Of a stretch of 12,576 nt of DNA, positions 7,498 through 12,576 are shown piece after piece. Source of the stretch: an uncultured Ilumatobacter sp. (lineage in GTDB: Bacteria; Actinomycetota; Acidimicrobiia; Acidimicrobiales; Ilumatobacteraceae); the NCBI GenBank assembly GCA_937891565.1, contig CALAHA010000358.1:1-12576 (forward strand), read 5' to 3'. The notes below the pieces were generated by a model. It was not told the DNA's origin and did not search any database. It worked only from the letters and a program-made list of their open reading frames with translations. How positions within the stretch are numbered: position 1 is the first letter of the stretch; every line of letters begins with the position of its first letter. The translations under genes were made by a program, and so were the position numbers.

Positions 7498-7525
7498 GAA
7501 ATTTATTTGAGAAATTCCTCACGGC
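7491..7525. terminator. Long hairpin, possible terminator
   Basis: GCCGTGAG (7491-7498) pairs with CTCACGGC (7518-7525). After one A/C mismatch, AATTT (7500-7504) pairs with AAATT (7512-7516), leaving a seven-base loop. The plus-strand stop TGA 7495-7497 lies in the 5' arm, so it may end the broken frame just upstream. There is no T run after the stem, so the terminator call is weak; a protein site or leader element is the alternative. It is the most AT-rich spot seen in this region. Confidence 0.4.
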
Positions 7526-7596
7526 GAACCTGCAGCATGACGATAGACCGAAATCTCATCAAACTCATCGTTGGCAGTGTCTGATGGTCCTTCGTT

Positions 7597-7625
7597 CCAC
7601 CGCAGCGGTGGGGTCCCCGGAGGAC
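7597..7625 (+). promoter_or_regulatory. Palindrome and partly sequestered ribosome site before the MoaD-like gene
   Basis: CCACCGCAGCGGTGG (7597-7611) is a palindromic arm pair. GTCC (7613-7616) can then pair with GGAC (7622-7625), which covers part of the strong ribosome site GGAGGA (7619-7624). That site is eight bases before GTG 7633 and decides this start over ATG 7654 and ATG 7663, which have none. Structure-controlled translation is possible but inferred. Confidence 0.45.
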
Positions 7626-7632
7626 TTGTCAC

Positions 7633-7896
7633 GTGCCCAGTAGATTGAACTCGATGGCAAAAATGCGTCTGTTTGCTTCGGCCCGAGAGGCCGCTGGGAC
7701 GGGAAATGACGCGTTCGAGGGTGCCACGTTGGCTGACGTCCTGTTGGCAGCCGAGCAACGCTATGGCCCGGGATTCAGCGATGTGCTCAGCACGTGCCGA
7801 GTCTGGGTGAACGGTGATGATGTCGGTCTTGACACCGCACTCGGACCGAATGACGAAGTGGCGGTTCTTCCGCCCGTATCTGGAGGATGCACGTGA
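7633..7896 (+). CDS. MoaD/ThiS-family sulfur carrier protein with residues beyond Gly-Gly
   Basis: This 87-residue ubiquitin-like protein has MoaD-type landmarks: RLFASAREAAG near the start, RVWVNG in the middle, and LPPVSGG at the end. Family members carry sulfur as a C-terminal thiocarboxylate on Gly-Gly, for example for molybdopterin. Here the Gly-Gly is followed by Cys-Thr before the stop, so a thiocarboxylate would need those two residues removed, as in GGCF-ending carriers such as QbsE that are trimmed by a JAMM protease; this comparison is from memory. GTG 7633 is chosen for its GGAGGA site. The stop overlaps the next start as GTGA, so the two genes are probably translationally coupled. 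No MoaE, MoeB, ThiG or other Moco/thiazole gene is in the window, so the acceptor is unknown. Confidence 0.8.
   Translation: MPSRLNSMAKMRLFASAREAAGTGNDAFEGATLADVLLAAEQRYGPGFSDVLSTCRVWVNGDDVGLDTALGPNDEVAVLPPVSGGCT
7882..7886 (+). promoter_or_regulatory. Ribosome binding site of the RsiG-like gene inside the MoaD-like gene
   Basis: GGAGG lies six bases before GTG 7893 and selects it over ATG 7887, which is only one base away. The same bases encode the Gly-Gly of the upstream sulfur carrier. Confidence 0.7.
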
Positions 7897-8396
7897 GCGA
7901 CACCACAACCCAGACGAGTCCTGACCCCGCAGGGCTCTCTCTGACCGATCTGCGTGCGCTGCGTCAGCAGCTCCAGCACGAAGATGACGTCGTTTCGTAT
8001 GCACGTCGAGTAGCCCAAGCCCGATTCGATCTTGTCAAAACTGAGCTCTCGCGGCGTGACGCTGGCCCCGACGCCGACCTCAATGAGCAGATTGGCGTCG
8101 TGCTTTCACAGCACTTGACAGGCGGCCAGGCTCGGCCTCCTCGTCCAACAGAGGATCTCAGCGACAACCCGCTTGCCGACGAGCTCGATGCCGTGTGCGC
8201 CGAATTCCGTTTCGGACGTCTCGAAAAACTCGACAAGACAGAACTCGATTCTCTCGCCGATGCCATTAGCGAATTCGAGACCAAGGTGTCTTCTGACCGT
8301 CGCGAACGATTCGACCGACTCGATGCGCTGAGCGCCGAACTCGTGCGCCGTTACCGCGACGGCGAAGCAAACGTCGACAGCCTCCTCGAGGGTTGA
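7893..8396 (+). CDS. rsiG: RsiG-like c-di-GMP-binding anti-sigma factor candidate
   Basis: This 167-residue protein has no membrane segment and is largely helical and charged. Streptomyces RsiG sequesters sigma factor WhiG when c-di-GMP is bound; its two antiparallel helices each carry E(X)3S(X)2R(X)3Q(X)3D. Here helix one has D31, S35, R38, Q42, D46 at exactly that spacing (D for E), within SYARRVAQARFDLVKTEL. Helix two has E129, S133, R136, F140, D144, again in exact spacing (F for Q). A linker of about 50 residues separates them. Ten register-matched positions with eight identities are hard to explain by chance. The gene overlaps the MoaD-like gene by GTGA and lies 77 bases before mshA. 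No WhiG-type sigma gene is in the window, so the target is inferred. A c-di-GMP sensor with another partner is the alternative. Confidence 0.7.
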   Translation: MSDTTTQTSPDPAGLSLTDLRALRQQLQHEDDVVSYARRVAQARFDLVKTELSRRDAGPDADLNEQIGVVLSQHLTGGQARPPRPTEDLSDNPLADELDAVCAEFRFGRLEKLDKTELDSLADAISEFETKVSSDRRERFDRLDALSAELVRRYRDGEANVDSLLEG

Positions 8397-8459
8397 TTCT
8401 GACCGTCGCTCATCGGGACGGACTCTGAACACGACATCTCGGTCAGCGCCTTGCCTCGG

Positions 8460-8465
8460 TAGGGT
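8460..8465 (+). promoter_or_regulatory. Predicted -10 box for mshA
   Basis: TAGGGT is followed by eight bases and GTG 8474 (eleven to GTG 8477). No ribosome site precedes either start, which fits a leaderless mRNA that is independent of the RsiG-like gene upstream. Confidence 0.35.
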
Positions 8466-8473
8466 CAGAATCC

Positions 8474-9712
8474 GTGGTGCTTCGAGTCGCAGTGATCTCC
8501 CTCCACACCTCGCCGTTGCTCCAACCGGGCTCGGGTGACAGCGGTGGGATGAACGTCTATGTGCGTGAACTCGTGTCGTCGCTCTGCCAGATCGGCATCG
8601 AGTGCACCACGTTCACCCGCGCTGACCGCGAAGGCTTGCCAGCCGAAGTGCTCGTCGAGCCTGGTCATCGTGTGGTCCACATTGAGGCCGGGCCGCACCA
8701 CCTTCCGAAAGAGGCGCTCCCGGAAATTTCGGACCAGTTCTGCCACGGAGTGATGGAGTGGATCGCGGCCAACGAGAAACCCGACATCATCCACGGGAAC
8801 TATTGGCTGAGCGGCGTCGTCGGCCACCATCTCAAGCACGAACTCGACGTCCCGTTCGTATCGACGTTTCACACGCTCGCCAGAGTCAAAGCCGAAGGTG
8901 GCGACCCTGAACCCAAGTGGCGCGACCGGGCCGAGGCCGAGATCATCCAGTGCTCTGATGCGATCTGCGTGAGTTGCGTCGAAGAGGAAGAACAGTTCCG
9001 GCGTCTGTACGGCGATCCGCACGGCCGGATCGAGATCATTGCGCCAGGCGTCGAGCACGCATTTTTTGCGCCAGGCGACCAAGCCGGGGCGCGCAAAGCA
9101 ATCAACGTCGACCCGGACATTCCGTTCATTCTGTTCGTTGGTCGGATCCAACCGCTGAAGGGGCCCGACGTCGCCATCCGTGCACTCGCAGCACTCGGCC
9201 GGTCTGATGCGCGGCTGGCCATCGTCGGCGGTGCGAGCGGCAGTAACGGTGACGGGCAATCATCTGAAGCACGAGCGCTCGTCGACGAACTCGGTCTGCA
9301 TGATCAGGTGCAGTTCATCGAGCCGAAGCCGCACCACATTCTTTCCACTTGGTACCGAGCGGCGGACATTGTGTTGGTGCCGAGCCGAAGCGAGAGCTTT
9401 GGGCTCGTTGCACTCGAAGCTGCGGCGTGCGGTGTGCCGGTGGTGGCCAGCGCCGTTGGCGGGTTGGTCAGCCTCGTCGATGACGGGGAAACCGGTTATC
9501 TGATCGAAGGCCGCAAACCAGCCGACTATGCCGACGCCATGCGCACGATTCTCAACGACTCCGAGCTTGCAGCGTCGATGGGCAAGGCCGCCGTCGAACG
9601 GGCCAAGGCCTACACCTGGCGTGCCGCAGCAGAGCGACTCCTCGAGGTGTATGCCGAACTGGGTGTTGGAACACTCGTCACCTGCCACGACGCCGACGAG
9701 GAGTCGACATGA
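8474..9712 (+). CDS. mshA: D-inositol-3-phosphate glycosyltransferase (mycothiol synthesis, first step)
   Basis: MshA transfers N-acetylglucosamine from UDP-GlcNAc to 1L-inositol 1-phosphate, the committing step of mycothiol, the low-molecular-weight thiol of actinobacteria. The 412 residues match the family length. The N-terminal acceptor-domain loop PGSGDSGGMNVYVREL (18-33) is diagnostic for MshA, with HGNYWLSG (107-114) and STFHTLARVKA (130-140) behind it. The C-terminal GT-B domain has FVGRIQPLKGPD (221-232), VGGASGSNGDG (251-261) and the EX7E motif SESFGLVALE (E307, E315). It is a cytoplasmic enzyme. The start could be GTG 8474 or GTG 8477. The stop overlaps the next ATG (ATGA), coupling it to a YbjN-family gene, a pairing I recall from Streptomyces. 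The other mycothiol genes are not here. Confidence 0.93.
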   Translation: MVLRVAVISLHTSPLLQPGSGDSGGMNVYVRELVSSLCQIGIECTTFTRADREGLPAEVLVEPGHRVVHIEAGPHHLPKEALPEISDQFCHGVMEWIAANEKPDIIHGNYWLSGVVGHHLKHELDVPFVSTFHTLARVKAEGGDPEPKWRDRAEAEIIQCSDAICVSCVEEEEQFRRLYGDPHGRIEIIAPGVEHAFFAPGDQAGARKAINVDPDIPFILFVGRIQPLKGPDVAIRALAALGRSDARLAIVGGASGSNGDGQSSEARALVDELGLHDQVQFIEPKPHHILSTWYRAADIVLVPSRSESFGLVALEAAACGVPVVASAVGGLVSLVDDGETGYLIEGRKPADYADAMRTILNDSELAASMGKAAVERAKAYTWRAAAERLLEVYAELGVGTLVTCHDADEEST

Positions 9713-10182
9713 CCGAACCAATGAGCACCGCCGAACTCGCCGTGCTGCAACGCCAGATCGATGAATGGTTAGGAGAGCTCGATTCGGGCCACGACCACAT
9801 CGTCGCCGTTGAACGCGTTGCTGAGGCGACCTCCGAGTCTGGCGTGCGTTGGCTCGTGCGCATGCTGGGTGAGGAGAAGGACTTCATCACGGTGTGGCTC
9901 ACGCTCGGTCAGCGGACGCTGAAGTACGAGTCGTTCGTGATGCCCGCGCCCGAGGAAAACCACGCCGATCTGTACGAGCATGTGCTTCGTCGGAACGATC
10001 GGCTTGTCGGCGCCCGCTTTTCGATCGGGGCCGAAGACGGAATCTTTCTGCGTGGAGAACTCCCTGCGCGTCAGGTCGATCTCGATGCGATCGACCAGGC
10101 ACTCGGCCTGCTTTACGCCAATGTCGAGCAGTGCTTCAAGGGCCTACTCCGCATCGGTTTCGCGTCTCATTTCTCCGGTTGA
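9709..10182 (+). CDS. YbjN domain-containing protein
   Basis: This 157-residue protein has the YbjN/type III secretion chaperone-like fold pattern: an N-terminal helix (IDEWLGEL), a strand region around FITVWLTLGQRTLKYESFVMPAP, then LYEHVLRRNDRLVGARFSIGAEDGIFLRGELP and a C-terminal helix. The molecular function of this family is not established. The ATG at 9709 is well supported: GAGGAG (9698-9703) lies five bases ahead and the ATG overlaps the mshA stop by four bases. That tight coupling suggests expression together with mshA, but it does not prove a role in mycothiol synthesis. No signal peptide or membrane segment is visible. The gene is the last of this unit; a structured 259-base region follows. 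Confidence 0.85.
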   Translation: MTEPMSTAELAVLQRQIDEWLGELDSGHDHIVAVERVAEATSESGVRWLVRMLGEEKDFITVWLTLGQRTLKYESFVMPAPEENHADLYEHVLRRNDRLVGARFSIGAEDGIFLRGELPARQVDLDAIDQALGLLYANVEQCFKGLLRIGFASHFSG

Positions 10183-10200
10183 TTCCCGCGTCAGTTTGGA

Positions 10201-10266
10201 CGTGAGCAATAGCGGCGTCGGTTGGTGGAATGGCTCACGCAAAAATTCTGTCCAGGTTTGTGTGAG
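10201..10266 (+). promoter_or_regulatory. Two mutually exclusive stems downstream of the YbjN gene
   Basis: GCTCACG (10233-10239) can pair perfectly with CGTGAGC (10201-10207), seven base pairs. CTCACGCAAA (10234-10243) can instead pair with TTTGTGTGAG (10257-10266), ten base pairs with one G-U. The stems share bases, so only one can form, the arrangement found in attenuators and riboswitches. No known RNA class was recognised. It could also be a terminator for the mshA unit or part of an unannotated small RNA. Confidence 0.4.
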
Positions 10267-10313
10267 GGGCCGAGGTTCCGCTCGCACTGCTTGCGTGCCC
10301 ACTGTGTGTATGT

Positions 10314-10359
10314 CCGGGCGGGTGCGCATCGGGGGAGTCGGTCCCTTGCACCCGCCCGG
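10314..10359. terminator. Strong GC hairpin between the YbjN gene and proC
   Basis: CCGGGCGGGTGC (10314-10325) and GCACCCGCCCGG (10348-10359) form a perfect 12-base-pair stem. In the 22-base loop, GGGA (10333-10336) can pair with TCCC (10342-10345). There is no T run after it. It may end the mshA-ybjN transcript or belong to a structured RNA; CCGCCCGGGCGG (10352-10363) is also a palindrome. Confidence 0.45.
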
Positions 10360-10374
10360 GCGGACCGGCAGGAA

Positions 10375-10407
10375 TGGGGCCGGGTCGAACTGGGGCCGGG
10401 GTCGAAC
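10375..10407. repeat. 16/17-base tandem repeat just upstream of the proC promoter
   Basis: TGGGGCCGGGTCGAAC (10375-10390) is followed at once by TGGGGCCGGGGTCGAAC (10391-10407), identical except for one extra G. The second copy ends 21 bases before the predicted -10 box, a place where an activator or repressor could bind. Confidence 0.65.
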
Positions 10408-10428
10408 GGCGGGGGACGAGGAGCCAGC

Positions 10429-10434
10429 TACCGT
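10429..10434 (+). promoter_or_regulatory. Predicted -10 box for proC (leaderless)
   Basis: TACCGT is followed by seven bases and ATG 10442, so transcription should begin at the start codon. A GAGGAG at 10418-10423 is 18 bases from the ATG, too far for a ribosome site. No clear -35 was found. Confidence 0.45.
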
Positions 10435-10441
10435 TGCGACG

Positions 10442-11248
10442 ATGAGTGCGGCAACCGACAGCGAGACAATCGACCTGGTGATGATCGGCGGCGGCAACAT
10501 GGGTGCTGCGCTGCTGGGCGGGATGGTCAACTCTGGCAAGTTCTCGCCGGAGCAGCTTGCCGTTGTTGAACTGCGTGAGGAACGACGCACCGAACTCGCC
10601 GTATTGCTCCCAGGAATCACCGTTACCGAGTCGATTCCGCCATGCCGTTCAGCCGTGCTCGCTGTGAAGCCACAGGGTGTGGCTGGCGCAGCAGCAGCAG
10701 CAGTAGCAGCCGGAGCGACGCGTCTTCTCTCGATCGCAGCCGGCGTCGGTATCGCCACTATCGAAGCGGCAGTTGGCCCCAATGTTGCTGTTGTTCGCTG
10801 TATGCCGAACACTCCGGCGCTCGTCGGGATGGGAACGTCGGCGATCGCCGGTGGGAGCGCTGCCCATGATGACGATTTGGTCTGGGCCGAGTCGATCCTC
10901 GGCGCCGTCGGCATCGTCGACCGGTTGCCGGAATCTCAGCTCGATGTGTTTACCGGCGTTGCTGGATCGGGCCCCGCATACGTCTTCCTCGTTGCCGAGT
11001 CATTGATCGAGGCCGCAATCGCAGAAGGCTTTGACCACGACATTGCGGAACGCATCGTCACCCAGTTGCTGCTCGGTGCATCGACACTGCTCGCGCAACA
11101 AGGCGACCCGGCGACGCTGCGCAAAAATGTCACGTCACCGAACGGCACGACTGCAGCCGGTGTCGCCGCTCTCGAAGAGCGGGGCCTCCGCTCGATCTTT
11201 GCCAGCGCAGTCACCGCAGCAACCGAACGCAGCCGCGAACTCGGCTGA
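10442..11248 (+). CDS. proC: Pyrroline-5-carboxylate reductase
   Basis: ProC reduces 1-pyrroline-5-carboxylate to L-proline with NAD(P)H in the cytoplasm, the last step of proline synthesis. From ATG 10442 the 268 residues match the family length. The Rossmann motif GGGNMGAALLGG is at 16-27, VRCMPNTPALVG at 118-129, AGSGPAYVFL at 174-183, and the C-terminal family signature TSPNGTTAAGVAALE at 231-245. A GCA-rich triplet run encodes an alanine tract at 82-90, where homologues also tend to be alanine-rich. The frame is open upstream to 9980, but that extension overlaps the YbjN gene and has no family similarity. No partner proline gene is adjacent, and it looks like a single-gene unit with its own leaderless promoter. 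Confidence 0.93.
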   Translation: MSAATDSETIDLVMIGGGNMGAALLGGMVNSGKFSPEQLAVVELREERRTELAVLLPGITVTESIPPCRSAVLAVKPQGVAGAAAAAVAAGATRLLSIAAGVGIATIEAAVGPNVAVVRCMPNTPALVGMGTSAIAGGSAAHDDDLVWAESILGAVGIVDRLPESQLDVFTGVAGSGPAYVFLVAESLIEAAIAEGFDHDIAERIVTQLLLGASTLLAQQGDPATLRKNVTSPNGTTAAGVAALEERGLRSIFASAVTAATERSRELG

Positions 11249-11318
11249 CGAATTCTGGGTCCGGCGGCCCATTCTCGCGGCGGTGCCCCACCTCGTAGGA
11301 CCTGAGTGACGGGTCAGA

Positions 11319-11397
11319 AAACGAACAGAGCCGATACCAACCCCCCAGGTGGCACCGGCTCTGTCACGTTTCGCTCGCCGAATAAGTTGGGCGAACG
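11319..11397. terminator. Bidirectional terminator between proC and the SAM hydrolase gene
   Basis: ACAGAGCCG (11325-11333) pairs with CGGCTCTGT (11356-11364). Outside it, AAACG (11319-11323) pairs with CGTTT (11367-11371), giving a T run on both strands. Inside, TACCA (11335-11339) partly pairs with TGGCA (11350-11354). A second hairpin follows: CGCTCGCC (11372-11379) with GGCGAACG (11390-11397), one mismatch. The position between convergent genes fits termination from both sides. The remaining bases 11398-11501 show nothing recognisable. Confidence 0.7.
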
Positions 11398-11501
11398 GAT
11401 CTTTGTGTTCCCCAGACTAATTCATTCTCGGCTGGTGTGACAAGAGCCACTTTGCGGAATCGCATTCAGCCGGACCGAAGGACTGCTCGAACGGACCCAG
11501 C

Positions 11502-12389
11502 TCAAGTCCGGCGGATACTGACCTGTTGCGTGAGTGGGCCATTGCCCCTGCCACTGTCGGAGCTTTCGGTGAGCGTCACCTGGTCACCGACGTCGAGGCC
11601 GAGCTCTTCTGCGGCCGAGCGCTGATCCATTGCCACAGCGAGCATGCCGCTCGAATCGAGAACGAGTCCGACAGCGCCTCCAGCGAGTTCGGCAAACGAG
11701 GTGGCGCGAACGCAGTTGCGGGTCGTGCCGCCGGTCGGATCTGTGGGAGCACTGAAGCGCACATCGATCCGGTCGCCAAACGACGCAGGAATGTCGTCGG
11801 GCCCCACGTTGAGTTGTGCGTTGCCGAAACGGTCGACCCAGAGGACCTGGGCGATGACCGTTGTCTCGTCCCATTGCGGAAGCGGGATCACGCCGGGAAG
11901 GAGTAGGTCGGCATCGACCGGGTCGCCGAGTTCAAGGAGATCGACGCCGTTGCAGAGGTGCGCCGCTGCGGGCGCGAACACGTCGCGGCCGGCGAACGTG
12001 GCACCGATTGCGTGGAGTTGATAGTCGGTGTTGTTGAGTTGCACTGCTCGGCCAGCCCCGCCTGCCATCGACACGGCGGGTGCGAGCAGGCCATTGTCAG
12101 GGCCGATCAGCACGCCCTCGCCATCAGCCACTTCGATCGCAAGCGCCTTGCGTGACGTGGCGACACCAGGGTCGACAACGGCGAGCACGACGCCCGATGC
12201 CACGTAACTGATCGAGCGGGCGAGCGCGAGCGAACCGGCGCGAACGTCGAAGGGTGCAACGCCGTGGGTGATGTCGATCACGACAGCGTGCGGCGCAATC
12301 TCACGAATCACCGACTTGCAGACGCCAACGAATTCGTCTTGCGTCCCGTAATCGGTGAGGAAGGAAACGGTGTCGTACCTGCGGCCCAT
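11502..12389 (-). CDS. S-adenosyl-L-methionine hydroxide adenosyltransferase (SAM hydrolase, DUF62)
   Basis: This family, related to fluorinase and chlorinase, uses activated water to split S-adenosylmethionine into adenosine and methionine. In the 295 residues, FLTDYGTQDEFVG is at 10-22, VVDPGV at 71-76, GPDNGLL at 96-102, FAGRDVFAPAAAHL at 132-145, DRFGNAQLN at 186-194 and SSGMLAVAMDQRSAAEELG at 246-264. The Asp-Arg-His set that marks hydroxide adenosyltransferases appears as D73, R80 and H144. The physiological role is unsettled; disposal of off-stereochemistry SAM has been proposed. No secretion signal is seen. ATG 12389 is nine bases after a TAGCGT box. It converges on proC and shares a terminator with it. 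No halogenation gene is nearby, so hydrolase rather than halogenase activity is inferred. Confidence 0.92.
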   Translation of the reverse strand: MGRRYDTVSFLTDYGTQDEFVGVCKSVIREIAPHAVVIDITHGVAPFDVRAGSLALARSISYVASGVVLAVVDPGVATSRKALAIEVADGEGVLIGPDNGLLAPAVSMAGGAGRAVQLNNTDYQLHAIGATFAGRDVFAPAAAHLCNGVDLLELGDPVDADLLLPGVIPLPQWDETTVIAQVLWVDRFGNAQLNVGPDDIPASFGDRIDVRFSAPTDPTGGTTRNCVRATSFAELAGGAVGLVLDSSGMLAVAMDQRSAAEELGLDVGDQVTLTESSDSGRGNGPLTQQVSIRRT

Positions 12390-12398
12390 GCCTGTCCG

Positions 12399-12404
12399 AC
12401 GCTA
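12399..12404 (-). promoter_or_regulatory. Predicted -10 box for the SAM hydrolase gene
   Basis: On the minus strand TAGCGT is followed by nine bases and ATG 12389, implying a leader of two or three bases. No ribosome site is present. Confidence 0.35.
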
Positions 12405-12492
12405 TCCACGACCTTTGCTATCCGCCCCGTGTCGGGAGGGGCCTTGGCCCGCTGAGTTGGTGGGCGAGCTGGGAGCCGAAGGAGTAAACCCT

Positions 12493-12576
12493 GTGACGCC
12501 TGTACCGAAACACCCGCCGCCTACGTTGGCCACAATCTATGCACGACCGTACGATGTCAGTAATGTCCGTCGGATC
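12493..12576 (+). CDS. Start of an unidentified plus-strand gene, cut by the window edge
   Basis: GTG 12493 opens a frame of 28 codons that is still open at the right edge. A good ribosome site, AAGGAG (12479-12484), lies eight bases ahead. The visible protein begins with a proline-rich stretch (TPVPKHPPPT) and continues LATIYARPYDV; I do not recognise it. A rival start is ATG 12563 in another frame, which has TACGAT (12550-12555) exactly seven bases before it and TTGGCC (12526-12531) 18 bases further up, like a leaderless promoter. Only one of the two is likely real, and the sequence beyond the window would decide. The gene is divergent from the SAM hydrolase. Confidence 0.4.
   Translation, partial: MTPVPKHPPPTLATIYARPYDVSNVRRI

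Noticed and set aside
8465..9259. 264-codon minus-strand frame opposite mshA
   Set aside because: A shadow of mshA, whose diagnostic motifs are all in the plus strand.
9980..10441. 154-codon upstream extension of the proC frame, suggesting a fusion
   Set aside because: It overlaps the YbjN gene in another frame, runs through hairpins and repeats, and ProC is complete from ATG 10442.
10683..10710. GCA triplet run as a repeat element
   Set aside because: It encodes an alanine-rich helix of ProC and includes varied Ala codons; it needs no special explanation.
10144..10914. 256-codon minus-strand frame opposite proC
   Set aside because: Low-complexity A/P/S/T/R composition and complete overlap with the recognised proC gene.
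11502..12389. Fluorinase or chlorinase rather than SAM hydrolase
   Set aside because: The D73/R80/H144 set fits the hydroxide adenosyltransferase group, and no organohalogen genes are nearby.
1..12576. CRISPR arrays, tRNA or rRNA genes, insertion sequences, phage or plasmid functions
   Set aside because: No regularly spaced repeats, cloverleaf, transposase, integrase or terminal inverted repeats were seen by eye in either strand.

Overview
The window is a GC-rich chromosomal segment that reads as an actinobacterium. The clearest lineage marker is mshA, the first glycosyltransferase of mycothiol synthesis, a pathway confined to Actinomycetota. An actinobacterial-type prenyltransferase, a YbjN protein directly after mshA, and an RsiG-like protein agree with this. 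A placement near Acidimicrobiia (Ilumatobacter-like) is a guess from overall gene style, not shown by the sequence. No mobile element, CRISPR array, tRNA or rRNA was seen.

Left block (1-5155, minus strand). A tight five-gene run is read rmuC > xseA > xseB > geranylgeranyl-type prenyl diphosphate synthase > crtI (cut by the window edge). It joins DNA-processing nucleases (RmuC, exonuclease VII) to the first steps of carotenoid synthesis. Divergent from it is a PtpB/Y_phosphatase3-type phosphatase (5357-6169, plus). That gene converges on a membrane-anchored cyclophilin-type peptidyl-prolyl isomerase (6232-7107, minus).

Middle block (7108-10182, plus). About 525 bases without a confident gene hold a 12-base tandem repeat, a coding-like frame broken by a TGA, and a hairpin. 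They lead into a two-gene unit: a MoaD/ThiS-family sulfur carrier that overlaps, by GTGA, a small coiled-coil protein. That small protein carries two near-complete copies of the c-di-GMP-binding signature of RsiG, the anti-sigma factor of WhiG. Then come mshA and, overlapping it by ATGA, a YbjN-family gene.

Right block (10183-12576). A 259-base intergenic region rich in hairpins and a tandem repeat precedes proC (proline synthesis). proC ends at a strong, apparently bidirectional terminator shared with a convergent S-adenosylmethionine hydroxide adenosyltransferase (SAM hydrolase, DUF62) gene. The start of another plus-strand gene runs off the right edge.

A recurrent regulatory theme is that six of the genes that begin transcription units have a TANNNT box (all of the form TA-N-[C/G]-G-T) only 7-9 bases before the start codon. 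This pattern is expected of leaderless or nearly leaderless mRNAs. The most interesting object is the RsiG-like gene: it suggests a c-di-GMP-controlled sigma/anti-sigma switch in this organism, translationally coupled to a sulfur-carrier gene and next to mycothiol synthesis.
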